A stretch of DNA of 64,000 bases from Sinorhizobium sp. BG8 (GTDB taxonomy: Bacteria; Pseudomonadota; Alphaproteobacteria; Rhizobiales; Rhizobiaceae). Both the position numbers and the translations under genes were made by a program. This document shows positions 38,107 through 48,688 of this stretch, in pieces (the stretch's first letter is position 1; each line of letters starts with the position of its first letter). The notes beneath the pieces were generated by a model. That model saw only the letters and a list, made by a program, of their open reading frames with translations. It searched no databases and was not told where the DNA came from. Where the stretch lies: assembly GCF_016864555.1 (NCBI RefSeq), contig NZ_CP044012.1, positions 864,501-928,500 on the forward strand, in the 5' to 3' direction.

Positions 38107-39054
38107 TCACCGCTCCGGCAACCAGGCGTTCTGCTCCTGGAAGTGGCGGAACCGCGCTGCGGCCTCGGTCCTGTTATGGGCCCCGAGTTTTCTGATGATG
38201 TTGTGAAGATGGATCTTCACAGTGTGTTCCGACAGGCGAAACTCCGCGGCGATGAGTTTGTTCTGCAGGCCGCGGGAGACCATTTCGAGGATCTGCAGCT
38301 CCCGCGTGGTCAGATGCGCCACGGGCGTCGCGCCCGCTGTGGCAGAAACGGGCGCGGGACGACGTGCGAACATCGAGTCCGTGTTGTGCCCGTTCTTCTT
38401 GGCGTGAAGGATCATTCCTGGTGGGAAGTACTCGCCGCCGCAGAGCATCAGCCGGATCACGGACAGCCACACGTCGAGCCTGAGGTTCATCGGCAGCACG
38501 CTTCGAACGAGCGGTGACGCGAGGATATCGACAGGGATCGTGGCGAGGCTCTGGTCGTGCGGCTCGATGACCGCAGTGAGGGCCTGGGGGTGCATGCCGG
38601 CGAGACTGGCCGACACCTCTTCCGCCTCTTTTACCAGGGGTACATCGATGAGGATCAGGGAGACCGGGTGAGCGAACGGGCGGCAGGCAGAGGCGGCATC
38701 GCCCACCTGGTCTACCACGACCCAGGGAAACTCGCGTTCCAGAGCGTGAACGAGCCTTTCTGACACCGAGCCGGTTTTCGTGATGATCACGATCGCACGT
38801 TGCGGCTCCGACCGCGTCCTGGCGACCGCGGCTTCGGCAATGCCGACGTCGTCGCGACCGTTCCCATGCAATAAGGCCATCACAACCACCCGTGAATTCG
38901 GTCCAGCGGCCCTTTCCCCGAACGAGCCGACCGGCCTCAGCAACTGCTGGTGCGGACTGTAGCCTACGTGCTCGACGCCCGCGACGGCGCAAAAGGGGGG
39001 AGCCATGGATGGAGGGGGAACAGAGGCGGCAGCGCCGCTACGGCCCTGCATCAT
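38107..39054 (-). CDS. LuxR-type regulator with a receiver-like N-terminal domain
   Basis: Up to 315 residues if read from 39054; no start has a good ribosome site. Starts near 38880 (about 258 residues) are also possible, so the N-terminus is unsure. Residues from about 85 look like an atypical receiver fold (RAIVIITKTGSVSERLVHAL, LILIDVPL). The C-terminal 65 residues are a clear LuxR HTH (LTTRELQILEMVSRGLQNKLIAAEFRLSEHTVKIHLHNII). It is divergent from exoF and shares its architecture with the second LuxR-type regulator at 52663. It probably regulates the polysaccharide locus. Confidence 0.75.
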   Translation of the reverse strand: MMQGRSGAAASVPPPSMAPPFCAVAGVEHVGYSPHQQLLRPVGSFGERAAGPNSRVVVMALLHGNGRDDVGIAEAAVARTRSEPQRAIVIITKTGSVSERLVHALEREFPWVVVDQVGDAASACRPFAHPVSLILIDVPLVKEAEEVSASLAGMHPQALTAVIEPHDQSLATIPVDILASPLVRSVLPMNLRLDVWLSVIRLMLCGGEYFPPGMILHAKKNGHNTDSMFARRPAPVSATAGATPVAHLTTRELQILEMVSRGLQNKLIAAEFRLSEHTVKIHLHNIIRKLGAHNRTEAAARFRHFQEQNAWLPER

Positions 39055-39396
39055 CCGAACGGACTAGATCAACGCGGCTACTCTCATCCTCCGATCGATA
39101 CTTCGATAGATCTTTGGCTACTACCTGCCGGCGCGGCTCGTCCAAATGTCGCGCAAGGCCGGCAGTCGATCCACCGCTTCGACCTCGGTTAGCCCGGGCC
39201 TTACCTTCCTCACCAATATTGATGAAGCCCACTCACCGCAGTCTCCCTTCTCAATGCTCGCAATTTTTGCACACTGAATCCGGATCGCCCTGAGACATGG
39301 GACACGATGCCGGACCAATCGCGCGGTCGACGCGCACGATGGATTCGGTTCCGCGAAGGCAGAGCGACGGTTGAGGGTTTCGATTTGGAGAAATGC
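39055..39396. other. Divergent promoter region of luxR-type gene and exoF
   Basis: About 340 bp without a convincing gene. It should hold both promoters. A repeated TCGATA element occurs near 39098-39112, but I see no clear operator. The open frames here lack ribosome sites. Confidence 0.4.
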
Positions 39397-40710
39397 ATGA
39401 CCGCATACTGCAGCACTCGCCGGGCCCCTCCGCGAAGAACGCTCCGCGTGGTCGCCTTCCTCGTCGCCTGCGGCTTTGCGTCTCCCCTCCTGGCAGCGTC
39501 TACCCACTTTCCGCCGCAGACGAAAATCCGGCTGACCATCGTACAATGGATGCCGACCAAGGGCGCTTACGAACAATGGGGCGCCCTCGGCGGCGACTAC
39601 GTCGTGTCCGAAGCGGGGACCATTTCCCTTCCCGTACTGGGCACTGTCGATCTTGGGGATCTCGACGACACCGCGCTCGGAAAGGAGATCGCAAGGCGTC
39701 TTCAGGCCAGGATCGGATTGGTCGAGACGCCGGAGGCGACCGTACAAGTCCTCTCCTATCCACCGATCTACGTCATCGGAGACGTCAGCACGCCCGGTCA
39801 ATTCGAGTTCCGCACGGGAATGACCGTCCTACAGGCACTGGCAATGAGCGGCGGCGAGGCCCAGGACAAGAATTCGCTCTCTCGCTCGCAGGAGATCGAG
39901 CTCATCGGGGAGTTGCGGTCGATAGACGCCAACGTTCTGCGCGGTTCCATCAGGATTGCACGGCTACAGGCGGAAATCTCCGGTGCCAAGGAGATTGAAT
40001 TCACGCTGCCTATCGGAACCGATCGCAGGGTCGCGGAAGCGATCCTTGAGCAGGAGGAGGCCATTTTCTCCGCACGTCGGAACGACCTGGAGCGCCAATC
40101 AAAGTCGCTGACCGAGTTGCGTAAACTGCTGGATGCGGAACTCGTTTCGCTCGGCGAGAAGGCCAAAGGCGTGGACGCAAATGCGAGTTCGCTCGAGAAA
40201 GAACTGGCGAACGTAAAGACGATGGTCGAACGCGGACTGACTATCCCGTCACGACAGGCGGAGTTGGAACGCACGCTGAGAGGAATTCGCTCGGACCAGC
40301 TCGATCTGGTAACCGCCACCATGCGCGCACGTCAGAGCATTGCCGAGACCACGCGCGACCTCGATGGCCTCTACGATAAAAGGCACACCGAGATCGCGTC
40401 CGAGCTGCAGACGGAGCTGTCGGCGCTCGATCAGCAGGAACTGAAACGTGAGACAACGCAGAAGAAACTTCTCGATGGACTGGCGGAAGGCGGCGGTTCT
40501 ACATCTCGGGAAAAGCGGCCGCTGATCTTCGCCGTGACGCGGCGCATCGACAGCAAGACCAACGAGTTCCCAGCGACAGAGATGACCCTTCTCATACCGG
40601 GAGACGTGGTCAGGGTTACTCAGGTCCCCCTGGAAGCAACCCAATTCGACACGGAGGAGACGGACGTTTCGGTCTCGCCAACTCCTCGATCCCAGGAGGC
40701 CAGCCAATGA
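39397..40710 (+). CDS. exoF: Polysaccharide export protein, ExoF type (OPX family)
   Basis: 437 residues from ATG 39397, after TTGGAGAAATGC; the open frame back to 39307 lacks such a site. A signal peptide (about 17-36, LRVVAFLVACGFASPLLAAS) precedes the polysaccharide export domain (GGDYVVSEAGTISLPVLGTVDLGDL, about 66-150) and an SLBB-like segment (PIYVIGDVSTPGQFEFRTGMTVLQALAMSGG). The second half, about 200-350, is a long coiled coil as in S. meliloti ExoF. It acts at the outer membrane or periplasm in exporting exopolysaccharide. The stop overlaps a micro-ORF by ATGA. Confidence 0.87.
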   Translation: MTAYCSTRRAPPRRTLRVVAFLVACGFASPLLAASTHFPPQTKIRLTIVQWMPTKGAYEQWGALGGDYVVSEAGTISLPVLGTVDLGDLDDTALGKEIARRLQARIGLVETPEATVQVLSYPPIYVIGDVSTPGQFEFRTGMTVLQALAMSGGEAQDKNSLSRSQEIELIGELRSIDANVLRGSIRIARLQAEISGAKEIEFTLPIGTDRRVAEAILEQEEAIFSARRNDLERQSKSLTELRKLLDAELVSLGEKAKGVDANASSLEKELANVKTMVERGLTIPSRQAELERTLRGIRSDQLDLVTATMRARQSIAETTRDLDGLYDKRHTEIASELQTELSALDQQELKRETTQKKLLDGLAEGGGSTSREKRPLIFAVTRRIDSKTNEFPATEMTLLIPGDVVRVTQVPLEATQFDTEETDVSVSPTPRSQEASQ

Positions 40711-40790
40711 CCGACTCCGAGATCAAATGTCCCCATCAATCGTTTCCTTGTCTGGCCCGGCAAACGCCGGCCGGCTCAGCCTCGAGGTGA
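40707..40790 (+). CDS. 27-codon micro-ORF between exoF and rfbA
   Basis: ATG 40707 overlaps the exoF stop (ATGA) and has a perfect AGGAGG seven bases upstream; it ends in TGA at 40788-40790, seven bases before rfbA. The peptide begins [11 protein letters not shown] and contains two Cys. I do not recognise it. It could be a leader that couples exoF to rfbA translation or the remnant of a lost gene. Confidence 0.45.
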   Translation: MTDSEIKCPHQSFPCLARQTPAGSASR

Positions 40791-40797
40791 CTGCAAG

Positions 40798-41676
40798 ATG
40801 AAGGGAATCATACTGGCCGGGGGCAACGGGACGCGCCTCTATCCCCTGACGATCGCGGTCTCGAAACAGATACTGCCGATCTACGACAAGCCGATGCTCT
40901 ACTATCCCCTGAGCGTGCTGATGCTCGCGGGCATCCGGGAGATCCTTGTTATTTCGACGCCGCGCGATTTGCCCTGCTTCCAGGCGCTTCTCGGCGATGG
41001 GTCGGATTTCGGGCTGAACCTATCCTATGCGGAACAGCCTCACCCGAATGGGCTGGCGGAGGCCTTCATCATCGGCCGGAGATTCATCGACGGCGGCAAT
41101 GTCGCGATGATCCTCGGCGACAACATCTTCTTCGGGCACGGCCTCCCGGCCGTCTGCCGGCAGGCGGCTGCCCGGCAGAGAGGTGCTTCGGTCTTCGCCT
41201 ATCACGTAGACGATCCGGAACGATACGGCGTCGTGAGCTTCGACAAGACGAACGGCAAGGCCATGTCGATCGAGGAGAAGCCGGCCAAACCGAAATCGAA
41301 CTGGGCCGTGACCGGGCTCTATTTCTATGACCACAATGTGGTCGACATTGCTTCATCGATCGAGCCGTCCGAGCGCGGCGAACTCGAAATCACCGCCGTC
41401 AACAACATCTACCTCGAACGCGGCGAGTTACACGTCTGCCAACTTGGGCGGGGATATGCCTGGCTTGATACGGGCACCTACGACAGTCTTTACGACGCCG
41501 CCTCGTTCGTGCGGACGGTCGAGCGACGCCAGGGCGTACAGATCGCCTGCCCGGAGGAAATCGCCCTCGAAATGGGCTGGCTCGGACCGGAGGACGTGCT
41601 CAGGCGCGCTTCCATGCTCGGTAAAACTGCTTATGCATCCTATCTCCGCCGTCGCGCCGAGGAATATGCCGGATGA
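40798..41676 (+). CDS. rfbA: Glucose-1-phosphate thymidylyltransferase
   Basis: 292 residues. The N-terminal nucleotidyltransferase signature is complete: [22 protein letters not shown] and [31 protein letters not shown] and [12 protein letters not shown] complete the RmlA pattern. It makes dTDP-glucose from glucose 1-phosphate and dTTP, the first step of dTDP-L-rhamnose synthesis. It starts the tightly coupled run rfbA-rfbC-rfbB-rfbD-wzx; the stop overlaps rfbC by ATGA. Confidence 0.97.
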   Translation: MKGIILAGGNGTRLYPLTIAVSKQILPIYDKPMLYYPLSVLMLAGIREILVISTPRDLPCFQALLGDGSDFGLNLSYAEQPHPNGLAEAFIIGRRFIDGGNVAMILGDNIFFGHGLPAVCRQAAARQRGASVFAYHVDDPERYGVVSFDKTNGKAMSIEEKPAKPKSNWAVTGLYFYDHNVVDIASSIEPSERGELEITAVNNIYLERGELHVCQLGRGYAWLDTGTYDSLYDAASFVRTVERRQGVQIACPEEIALEMGWLGPEDVLRRASMLGKTAYASYLRRRAEEYAG

Positions 41677-42251
41677 CGCTGGAGGTCAGGGAGCTCGGAC
41701 TGGGCGGAGTCCTGGAAATCCTTCCCGGCAAGATCGGAGACGACCGCGGCTTCTTCTCCGAAACGTGGAATGCCCGGAAGCTTGCCTCATCGGGGATCGA
41801 CCTCCATTTCGTCCAGGACAATCACTCCCGTTCCGCGGCAAAGGGCGTTCTGCGTGGACTGCACTACCAACTGCCACCCCACGCCCAGGACAAACTCGTG
41901 AGGGTGGTCAAGGGCGCGATCTTTGACGTTGCCGTCGACATCCGCCGGGGATCGCCGACCTTCGCGAGATGGGTGGGTGTCCGCATCAGCCCCGAGCAAT
42001 GGAACCAGATCCTCATACCCAAGGGCTTCGCCCATGGCTTCCTGACGCTCGAGCCCGATACGGAGGTGATCTACAAGGTCACCGACTATTACTCCCCCGC
42101 CCATGACCGCTCGATCCGTTTCGACGACCCCGATATCGCCATCGACTGGCCGCTGCCCGCATCGGACTTCCAGCTCTCCGAGAAGGATCGCGCCGCGGGA
42201 TACCTGGCACAGGCCGAGATCTTCGATTTTTCTGAGGGAGCCGGCAGATGA
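41673..42251 (+). CDS. rfbC: dTDP-4-dehydrorhamnose 3,5-epimerase
   Basis: 192 residues with the RmlC cupin pattern: [47 protein letters not shown] containing the catalytic His, and [39 protein letters not shown] follows. It performs the third step of dTDP-L-rhamnose synthesis. ATGA overlaps couple it to rfbA and rfbB. Confidence 0.96.
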   Translation: MTLEVRELGLGGVLEILPGKIGDDRGFFSETWNARKLASSGIDLHFVQDNHSRSAAKGVLRGLHYQLPPHAQDKLVRVVKGAIFDVAVDIRRGSPTFARWVGVRISPEQWNQILIPKGFAHGFLTLEPDTEVIYKVTDYYSPAHDRSIRFDDPDIAIDWPLPASDFQLSEKDRAAGYLAQAEIFDFSEGAGR

Positions 42252-43315
42252 ACATACTTGTGACCGGCGGAGCCGGCTTCATCGGTTCGGCTCTTTGCCG
42301 GCAGCTCGTTGATGATCCGCGGAACCGGATCATCAACGTCGACAACCTCACCTATGCGGGCAATCTCGCCTCGCTGCGGGAAGTGGAGGATCGACCCAAT
42401 TACCGTTTCGTCAAAGCTGATATCTGCGATCAGACGACGATAACGGAGCTGCTCCGGGCGGAAAAGATCGAGCGCATCATTCATCTTGCCGCCGAAACCC
42501 ATGTGGATCGCTCGATCGATGGGCCGGCCATGTTCGTGGAGACCAATGTCGTCGGCACCTTCAGGCTGCTGCAGGCGGCCTTGGACTACTGGCGGGCATT
42601 GCCAGAAGACCTGGCTCGGGATTTCCGCTTCCATCATGTCTCGACCGACGAAGTCTTCGGAGACCTTCCTTTCGACGAAAGCACGTTCAACGAGAGTACG
42701 CCCTACGCGCCCTCCTCTCCCTACTCGGCCTCCAAAGCCGCTTCGGACCATCTCGTCCGCGCATGGCACCACACGTTCGGGCTGCCAGTCGTTCTTTCCA
42801 ACTGCTCCAACAACTACGGGCCGTTTCATTTCCCGGAAAAACTCATACCTCTCGTCATCCTCAATGCACTCGACGAGAGGTCGTTGCCGGTCTATGGCGC
42901 AGGCGCCAACGTGCGGGACTGGCTCTATGTCGAGGATCATGCACGCGCGCTTGCACTGGTTGCCACCAAGGGCGTGACCGGCCAAAGCTACAACATCGGC
43001 GGAGATTGCGAACGCACGAACCTCACCGTCGTGCAGACGATCTGCGATATTCTGGACATCAGGAAGCCGCGCAGGAGCGAGAAGAGCTATCGCGACCTCA
43101 TAGCCTTCGTGACCGATCGTCCCGGTCACGATCGCCGCTACGCGATGGATACGACCAAGATCAAGCGCGAACTCGGCTGGGCGCCGAAGGAGAGCTTCGA
43201 GAGCGGCCTCGTGCGCACGATCGATTGGTATCTCGGCAACGACTGGTGGTGGCGGCCGATCCGCGAAGGTCGCTATGCCGGCGAACGCCTGGGAAGACTG
43301 GCGGCCGCACAATGA
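42248..43315 (+). CDS. rfbB: dTDP-glucose 4,6-dehydratase
   Basis: 355 residues. The Rossmann motif [33 protein letters not shown] and the catalytic [12 protein letters not shown] are all in place, followed by [15 protein letters not shown]. It converts dTDP-glucose to dTDP-4-keto-6-deoxyglucose. This intermediate is also a branch point for amino sugars such as those made by the aminotransferases of the neighbouring operon. Overlaps with rfbC and rfbD indicate coupled translation. Confidence 0.97.
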   Translation: MNILVTGGAGFIGSALCRQLVDDPRNRIINVDNLTYAGNLASLREVEDRPNYRFVKADICDQTTITELLRAEKIERIIHLAAETHVDRSIDGPAMFVETNVVGTFRLLQAALDYWRALPEDLARDFRFHHVSTDEVFGDLPFDESTFNESTPYAPSSPYSASKAASDHLVRAWHHTFGLPVVLSNCSNNYGPFHFPEKLIPLVILNALDERSLPVYGAGANVRDWLYVEDHARALALVATKGVTGQSYNIGGDCERTNLTVVQTICDILDIRKPRRSEKSYRDLIAFVTDRPGHDRRYAMDTTKIKRELGWAPKESFESGLVRTIDWYLGNDWWWRPIREGRYAGERLGRLAAAQ

Positions 43316-44234
43316 AGATCCTGGTCACGGGCACACGCGGCCAGCTCGCGACCAGCCTGTTCGAGCTTGGCGCCAAACGGCCAGGTGTCGACGTCCTGGG
43401 TATCGGCCGGCCGGAACTCGACCTTGCAAAGCCGGATGCGATCGCGTCGGTTGTCCTTTCTGCTAGGCCCGATATCGTCGTCTCCGCCGCGGCCTACACC
43501 GCCGTCGATCGCGCCGAAGACGAACGCGATCTCGCCTACACCGCTAACGTTCTCGGGGCAGCGGCCGTCGCAGGCGCGGCGGCAAAGCTCGCAATCCCGG
43601 TCATACATCTTTCCACGGACTACGTTTTCGCGGGCGATGTCCGACGCGCCTATCAGGAAGGCGACGCGACCGGGCCGAAGAGCCACTACGGCCACACCAA
43701 GCTCGAAGGCGAGAGGGCGGTCGCTGCCGCCAATCCCTATCATTTCATTCTTCGCACAAGCTGGGTCTACAGCCCCTTCGGGACAAACTTCGCGAAGACG
43801 ATGCTGAGGCTTGCCGAAGACCGACCGACGGTGTCAGTCGTGTCAGATCAGTGGGGCAATCCGACATCGGCCCTGGATCTGGCAGACGCGATCCTGCGCA
43901 TCGCGGAGCATCCGGCGCGCGAACGTTCGGGGTCTATCACGTTGCGGGTTCCGGAGAGACAAACTGGTCGGGGTTCGCTCGTCACATATTCGAAGTCAGC
44001 CGCGCAAACGGGGGCCCTTTCGCGTTCGTCCACGACATCGCGAGTAGCGAATATCCCACGAAGGCCCGACGCCCATTGAACTCTCGTCTCTCGACGCAAA
44101 AGTTCGAGAAAACCTTCGGCTGGCGGTCCCCAGACTGGCAGCAGAGTGCCGAGACAATCGTCCGGCGCATCGTCAAGGCACGCCGCCCCGTCCTCGAACC
44201 AGAGGGCCGCCACGAAACACGGGATGCAGGCTGA
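43312..44234 (+). CDS. rfbD: dTDP-4-dehydrorhamnose reductase (single-base frameshift)
   Basis: ATG 43312 overlaps the rfbB stop. The first 205 residues are a normal RmlD ([31 protein letters not shown]). The frame is then lost near the GGGG at 43929-43932. In the next frame [20 protein letters not shown] and the rest of RmlD continue to TGA 44232-44234. One added base gives 307 residues, the usual size. It should reduce the keto sugar to dTDP-L-rhamnose if the base is a sequencing error. The stop shares a base with the wzx start. Confidence 0.87.
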
Positions 44235-45741
44235 TGGCCTCCGACGAAAGTTCCACGGAAACGCATAGCTACGGCCAGATACTCAAGTCGACGGCTCTGA
44301 TGGGCGGCTCCTCGCTCTTGAACGTCGGCTTCTCGATCATTCGAAACAAGACCATCGCAGTGGTGCTGGGTCCGGAAGGCGTCGGGCTCATGGGGCTCTT
44401 CAGCGCGATAGCCGACATTGCGCAGGCGCTTGCAGGCCTCGGGGTGCAGGCAAGTGGTGTTCGCCAGATCGCCGAGTCGGCTGGAACCGGGGACGCGGAG
44501 AGGATCGCGCGCACGGCAACCGTCATCCGGCGAACATCTATCCTTCTCGGTTTGCTCGGAACCGTCCTGTTGGCGGCCTTTGCGTTTCCGGTCGCGGGCT
44601 TCACATTCGGAGACCATCAGCATGTCGCCGGAGTGGCGTTGCTGTCGATTGCGGTGTTCATGCGGATCGTGTCCAGTGGGCAGGTTGCCTTGATACAGGG
44701 CGTGCGAGCCATCGGCGATCTCGCCCGGATCAGCGTATTGTCGGCCTTCTTCGGAACTGTGATCAGCATCCCGCTGATATACTGGTTCGGTTCCCAGGGC
44801 ATTGTGCCATCGCTGATCGGGACAGCCGCTCTGACGCTTATCACGTCCTGGTGGTACAGCAGGAAGTTGAGTATCGACACTCGGCCAATGACCGCGCCTG
44901 CGTTTTATCGCGAAACGGCTGCACTGCTGAAACTCGGTTTTGCTTTCATGGTAAGTGCGCTGCTCACCATGGGTGCCGCCTACGCCATTCGCATCTTCGT
45001 GTTGCGCGCAGATGGCGTCGCTGCCGCCGGCCTTTATCAGGCAGCCTGGGCCCTGGGGGCCTCTATGCGAGCTTCATTCTCCAGGCGATGGGAACCGATT
45101 TCTATCCGCGTCTGACCGCTATCGCCGGCGACAATGCCGCCTGCAATCGTCTCGTCAATGAGCAGACCCAGATCAGCATGCTTCTGGCCGGTCCCGGCGT
45201 CCTTGGCACACTCACATTTGCACCGCTGGCGATGTGGCTGTTCTACTCGCCGGAATTCCACGCCGCGACGGACATCCTGCGCTGGATCTGCCTCGGCATG
45301 ATGTTGCGGATCATCGCCTGGCCAATGGGCTTTATCGTGCTCGCAAAGGGTGCGCAGACCATCTTCTTCTGGACGGAGGTCGCCGCCACTATCGTGCACG
45401 TGGGTCTGGCCTGGCTGCTGGTTACGACACTCGGAGCGGTAGGTGCCGGTGCGGCATTCTTCGGGCTCTACGTGTGGCACGGCCTTCTGATATATGTGAT
45501 CTCGCGGCGCATGACGGGTTTCCGCTGGTCCAGCGACAACACGAAGCTCGGGCTTATGTTCCTTGGTGCATCCGCGCTGGTATTCGGCGCGTGCCTGGTC
45601 TTGCCGGCATGGCAGGCGACCGTGTTGGGCTCGACCGCAACCGTGGCAAGCGGGCTCTATTCGCTGCGGATGCTCGCCAATCTCTTCCCTGGAAGCTCGA
45701 TCCCGATGAGGATCAAGGCGCTTGTGTCGAGAGCGGCCTGA
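44234..45741 (+). CDS. wzx: Wzx-type polysaccharide flippase (single-base frameshift)
   Basis: ATG 44234 begins a polytopic membrane protein (SSLLNVGFSIIRNKTIAVVLGPEGVGLMGLFSAIADI) like WzxE/O-antigen translocases. The frame breaks at the GGGGG of 45057-45061 after GLYQAAWALG. The following frame continues as LYASFILQAMGTDFYPRLTAIAGDN to 45741. One added base gives 502 residues with about 12-14 helices. It flips lipid-linked repeat units across the inner membrane. It ends the plus-strand rfb run and meets the reverse amino-sugar operon tail to tail. Confidence 0.85.
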
Positions 45742-45795
45742 GCTGAAATCGGTTGCGGTTGAGGGAAGGAACGCGCAGGTTTACGCGGTCTGTGG

Positions 45796-46992
45796 TCAGC
45801 CGACCCTGGCTGAGGGGAGGCTGAGGGGTGGAACCATCAGCTCACGAAGAGCCCCGCCAACCCGTGTCAGGTCTTGATCCGTCATCTGAGCGAAGAGGGG
45901 AAGTATCACGGATCCGGTCTGGGCAGCCACGCTGCGGGCGAGGTCCGTGCTGGCCCGATGCGAACCACTTGCCGCATAGGCCGATTCCAGGTGGATGTTC
46001 ATCACGCCTCGACGCGTCGAGATTCCCTGGTCCAGCAATGCCTGCATCGTCACCTTCTGGTCGATGTCGCCCGGTAGCATCACGCAGTAACTTTGCCAGT
46101 TGCTGCGGGTCCAGGCTGGTTCGATCGGTGTCACCAGGCCAGGCACATCTTTGAGGAGGTTTTCATACTTGGCCGCGATCTGCCGGCGCCGAGACACGAG
46201 CTCCGGCAGGCGCCGCAGTTGCACGCGGCCGATCGCTGCCTGCAGATCGGTCATGCGGTAGTTGTATCCGAGTTCGGGATACTCCTCGTATATCACCTGC
46301 TTCGATCCATGGCGGACCGTATCGGCGACGCTCATACCATGCTGCCGCCACAGCCGGAACTTCCGGTCGTAATCCGGATTGGCGGTCGTCAGCATGCCGC
46401 CGTCACCTGTCGTGACGACCTTGCGCGGATGGAAAGAGAAGCAGGCGATATCGCCATGAGGCCTGCCGATCCTTTGCCACTCGCCTTCCCAGAGGATCTC
46501 GCTCCCGGTCGCGCAGGCGGCATCCTCGATAACCGGAATGGCGAAATGTCTTCCAACTTCCACGATGCGACGGAGATCGCACGGCATGCCCAATTGGTGG
46601 ACGCACACGATTGCCTTTGTACGCGCAGTAACCGCGGCCTCGATCAGGTCGGGATCCATGTTGAAGCCGCCCGCCTCGATATCGACGAACACCGGCACCG
46701 CTCCGCAATAGCGGATCGCATTCGCCGTCGCGACGAACGAATGGCTGACTGTTATCACCTCGTCACCCGGACCGACGCCCACCGCCATCAGCGCCAGATG
46801 GAGCGCCGTCGTGCAGTTGGAAACGGCGCAGGCGTAGGGCGCACCGACGTATTCGGCGAACTCGGCTTCAAAGGCAGCGACCTCCGGTCCCTGCGTGACC
46901 CAGCCGGACAGCACGACGCGCCGCACCGCCTCGACTTCCTGCTCATCGAGTTGCGGCTTGGCGACGGGGATCTGCGGAAGTGCGCCACTCAT
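45796..46992 (-). CDS. DegT/DnrJ/EryC1/StrS family aminotransferase (second of two)
   Basis: 398 residues from ATG 46992, overlapping the epimerase stop by ATGA. It is a PLP-dependent sugar aminotransferase: GWVTQGPEVAAFEAEFAEYVG, SNCTTALHLALMAVGVGPGDEV, PVIEDAACATGS and the lysine-bearing FSFHPRKVVTTGDGG. Such enzymes aminate keto-sugar nucleotides, as in perosamine or bacillosamine synthesis. It is the last gene of the six-gene operon and probably acts on a substrate different from that of the WbpE-like enzyme at 48672. Confidence 0.9.
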   Translation of the reverse strand: MSGALPQIPVAKPQLDEQEVEAVRRVVLSGWVTQGPEVAAFEAEFAEYVGAPYACAVSNCTTALHLALMAVGVGPGDEVITVSHSFVATANAIRYCGAVPVFVDIEAGGFNMDPDLIEAAVTARTKAIVCVHQLGMPCDLRRIVEVGRHFAIPVIEDAACATGSEILWEGEWQRIGRPHGDIACFSFHPRKVVTTGDGGMLTTANPDYDRKFRLWRQHGMSVADTVRHGSKQVIYEEYPELGYNYRMTDLQAAIGRVQLRRLPELVSRRRQIAAKYENLLKDVPGLVTPIEPAWTRSNWQSYCVMLPGDIDQKVTMQALLDQGISTRRGVMNIHLESAYAASGSHRASTDLARSVAAQTGSVILPLFAQMTDQDLTRVGGALRELMVPPLSLPSARVG

Positions 46993-47963
46993 GCAGCTTC
47001 TCCCCCTGCGACCGACCTTTCCTGCCGCCACCAGTCGACGAGATCGCGAAGCCCGTCATCCAGCGATATGCGTGCCGAGAAGCCGAGCAAACGCTCCGCC
47101 TTCGTCGTGTCAGCAAGCCGGCGCGTTACCGCGTTCACCTTGCGTGCGGCCTGATGCTGCGGCTCCAGCGACGCCCCCATGACACGGGTCAGTTTTTCCG
47201 CCAGTTCCCTGAGACTCGTCTCGGTTCCGCTCGCGACATTGAACACTTCGTCGGTGACATCAGCCTTGGCGGCCAGCAGGTTTGCCCGCGCAATGTCGTG
47301 TACGTGCACGAAGTCCATCGTCTGCGTACCGTCTCCGTGGATGATCGGCGGAAGCCCGGCCGCAATGCGCTCCATCCAGCGGATTAGTACTTCGGTATAG
47401 GCACCATAGACGTCCATGCGTGGGCCGTAGACGTTGAAATACCTGAGCGCCACATAACGCAGGCCATACATCTCGGCGAAACTGCGCAGCAGGCCCTCGT
47501 TGAACGCCTTTGCCGCACCGTAGATCGTCCTGTTGTTGTAGGGATGATGGTCTTCGGTCGTCGGGAAGCTTTCAGCAAGGCCGAGAACCGAAGCGGAGGA
47601 AGCAGCAACGACCTTCGATACGCCCGCCTTCACGGCGGCTTCCAGGACGTCGAACGTCCCCCCGGCCAGCACGTCGAACGCCAGCCTCGGTTCCTCGGCG
47701 CATTGAGTAATCCGGATCGCTGCCTGATGGAAAACGACGTCGACGCCTTCGATGGCCTCTGCCAGGAGAACCCGGTCGCGGATGTCGCCCTCGATGATTG
47801 TCAGCGGAAAGGCGGCCGCCGCCTCCCGCAGGTTCTCGTGCCGCCCGCGCACAAAATTGTCGAGTATCAGGATCTCGCGCGGCTCCTCGACGGCGACCAG
47901 GTCGGCGATGTGCGAGCCAATGAGACCGGCCCCGCCGGTAATGAGAATACGCTTGTTCTTCAT
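46989..47963 (-). CDS. NAD-dependent nucleotide-sugar epimerase/dehydratase
   Basis: 324 residues from ATG 47963; the frame continues upstream but without coding character. An extended SDR: GGAGLIGSHIADLV at the NAD site, VVFHQAAIRITQC, SSASVLG and the catalytic TIYGAAKAFNEG (YxxxK), then RYFNVYGPRMD. It resembles UDP-glucose 4-epimerases and related dehydratases. The precise sugar cannot be read. It lies between an acetyltransferase and an aminotransferase gene. Confidence 0.88.
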   Translation of the reverse strand: MKNKRILITGGAGLIGSHIADLVAVEEPREILILDNFVRGRHENLREAAAAFPLTIIEGDIRDRVLLAEAIEGVDVVFHQAAIRITQCAEEPRLAFDVLAGGTFDVLEAAVKAGVSKVVAASSASVLGLAESFPTTEDHHPYNNRTIYGAAKAFNEGLLRSFAEMYGLRYVALRYFNVYGPRMDVYGAYTEVLIRWMERIAAGLPPIIHGDGTQTMDFVHVHDIARANLLAAKADVTDEVFNVASGTETSLRELAEKLTRVMGASLEPQHQAARKVNAVTRRLADTTKAERLLGFSARISLDDGLRDLVDWWRQERSVAGGEAA

Positions 47964-47977
47964 GGCCCGCCCTTCGT

Positions 47978-48688
47978 TCACTCTCTCGTCTGCAGGGGAT
48001 CGTAGTCCGTTCGCCAGTGCAGGAACTTCGCCGGGACACCCGCCACGACTGCGAATGGCTCGACGTCCGACACAACGACTGCGCCGGCGCCGACAATCGC
48101 GCCCTTCCCGATCGTGACACCGGGAAGCAGCGTGGCATTGGTGCCGATGTCGGCCCAGGCGCCCACGCGGACAGGCTTGATCTCCAGGTCTGTGCGGATG
48201 ATCGGGACGTCGACGGGAACGGCGGTATGGCTCGATCCAAGGATCTTGGCGCCCGGGCCCCAACCAACGAAGTCCTCGATGACCAGATCTCGTGCATCCA
48301 TGTAGGCCTGCGGTCCGATCCAGACATTGTTGCCGATGACGCATGTTCCGTCATAACGGCCCTGTATGTAGGCTTGCGCTCCGATGAACACGCCGCTTCC
48401 GATCTCGAATGTTTCGGGATGCTTAAAGCCCGCCCCGCTGCCGACCTGGAGACCTGCGCCGCACCGCCGTGATACAGCCTGCCAGATTGTCCTGCGCATC
48501 AGGGCATCGACAAACCCGTCACCTGCCGAGAAGCGGCCGTAGAGTTCAATGAGGCCCGCGGTGCCATAGGAATTTCTGAGCTCCTGTGCGAGCTCGCGCT
48601 GGTAGCCGGCGTCTGCCGGAGCGTCACGCTTGCCATGGACCGCCGGTACAAGGCGGGCAGTGTTCGCGGGTTCAGCCGACATAGGCAT
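47978..48688 (-). CDS. Left-handed beta-helix (hexapeptide) acetyltransferase
   Basis: 236 residues from ATG 48688, with 48682 also possible. After an N-terminal helical part (1-75) come hexapeptide repeats, about 80-215, including IGSGVFIGAQAYIQG, VIGNNVWIGPQAYMDA and VRVGAWADIGTNATLLPGVTIGKGAIVGAGAVVVSD. It is related to maltose/sugar O-acetyltransferases. It may add acetyl groups to the polysaccharide or a sugar precursor. Its start overlaps the end of the upstream aminotransferase by 17 bases. Confidence 0.84.
   Translation of the reverse strand: MPMSAEPANTARLVPAVHGKRDAPADAGYQRELAQELRNSYGTAGLIELYGRFSAGDGFVDALMRRTIWQAVSRRCGAGLQVGSGAGFKHPETFEIGSGVFIGAQAYIQGRYDGTCVIGNNVWIGPQAYMDARDLVIEDFVGWGPGAKILGSSHTAVPVDVPIIRTDLEIKPVRVGAWADIGTNATLLPGVTIGKGAIVGAGAVVVSDVEPFAVVAGVPAKFLHWRTDYDPLQTRE

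Noticed and set aside
20053-45061. Phase variation by homopolymer slippage in kdpD, rfbD and wzx
   Set aside because: The runs are only 4-6 bases, too short for typical contingency tracts, and the same pattern hits unrelated genes; sequencing error is simpler.
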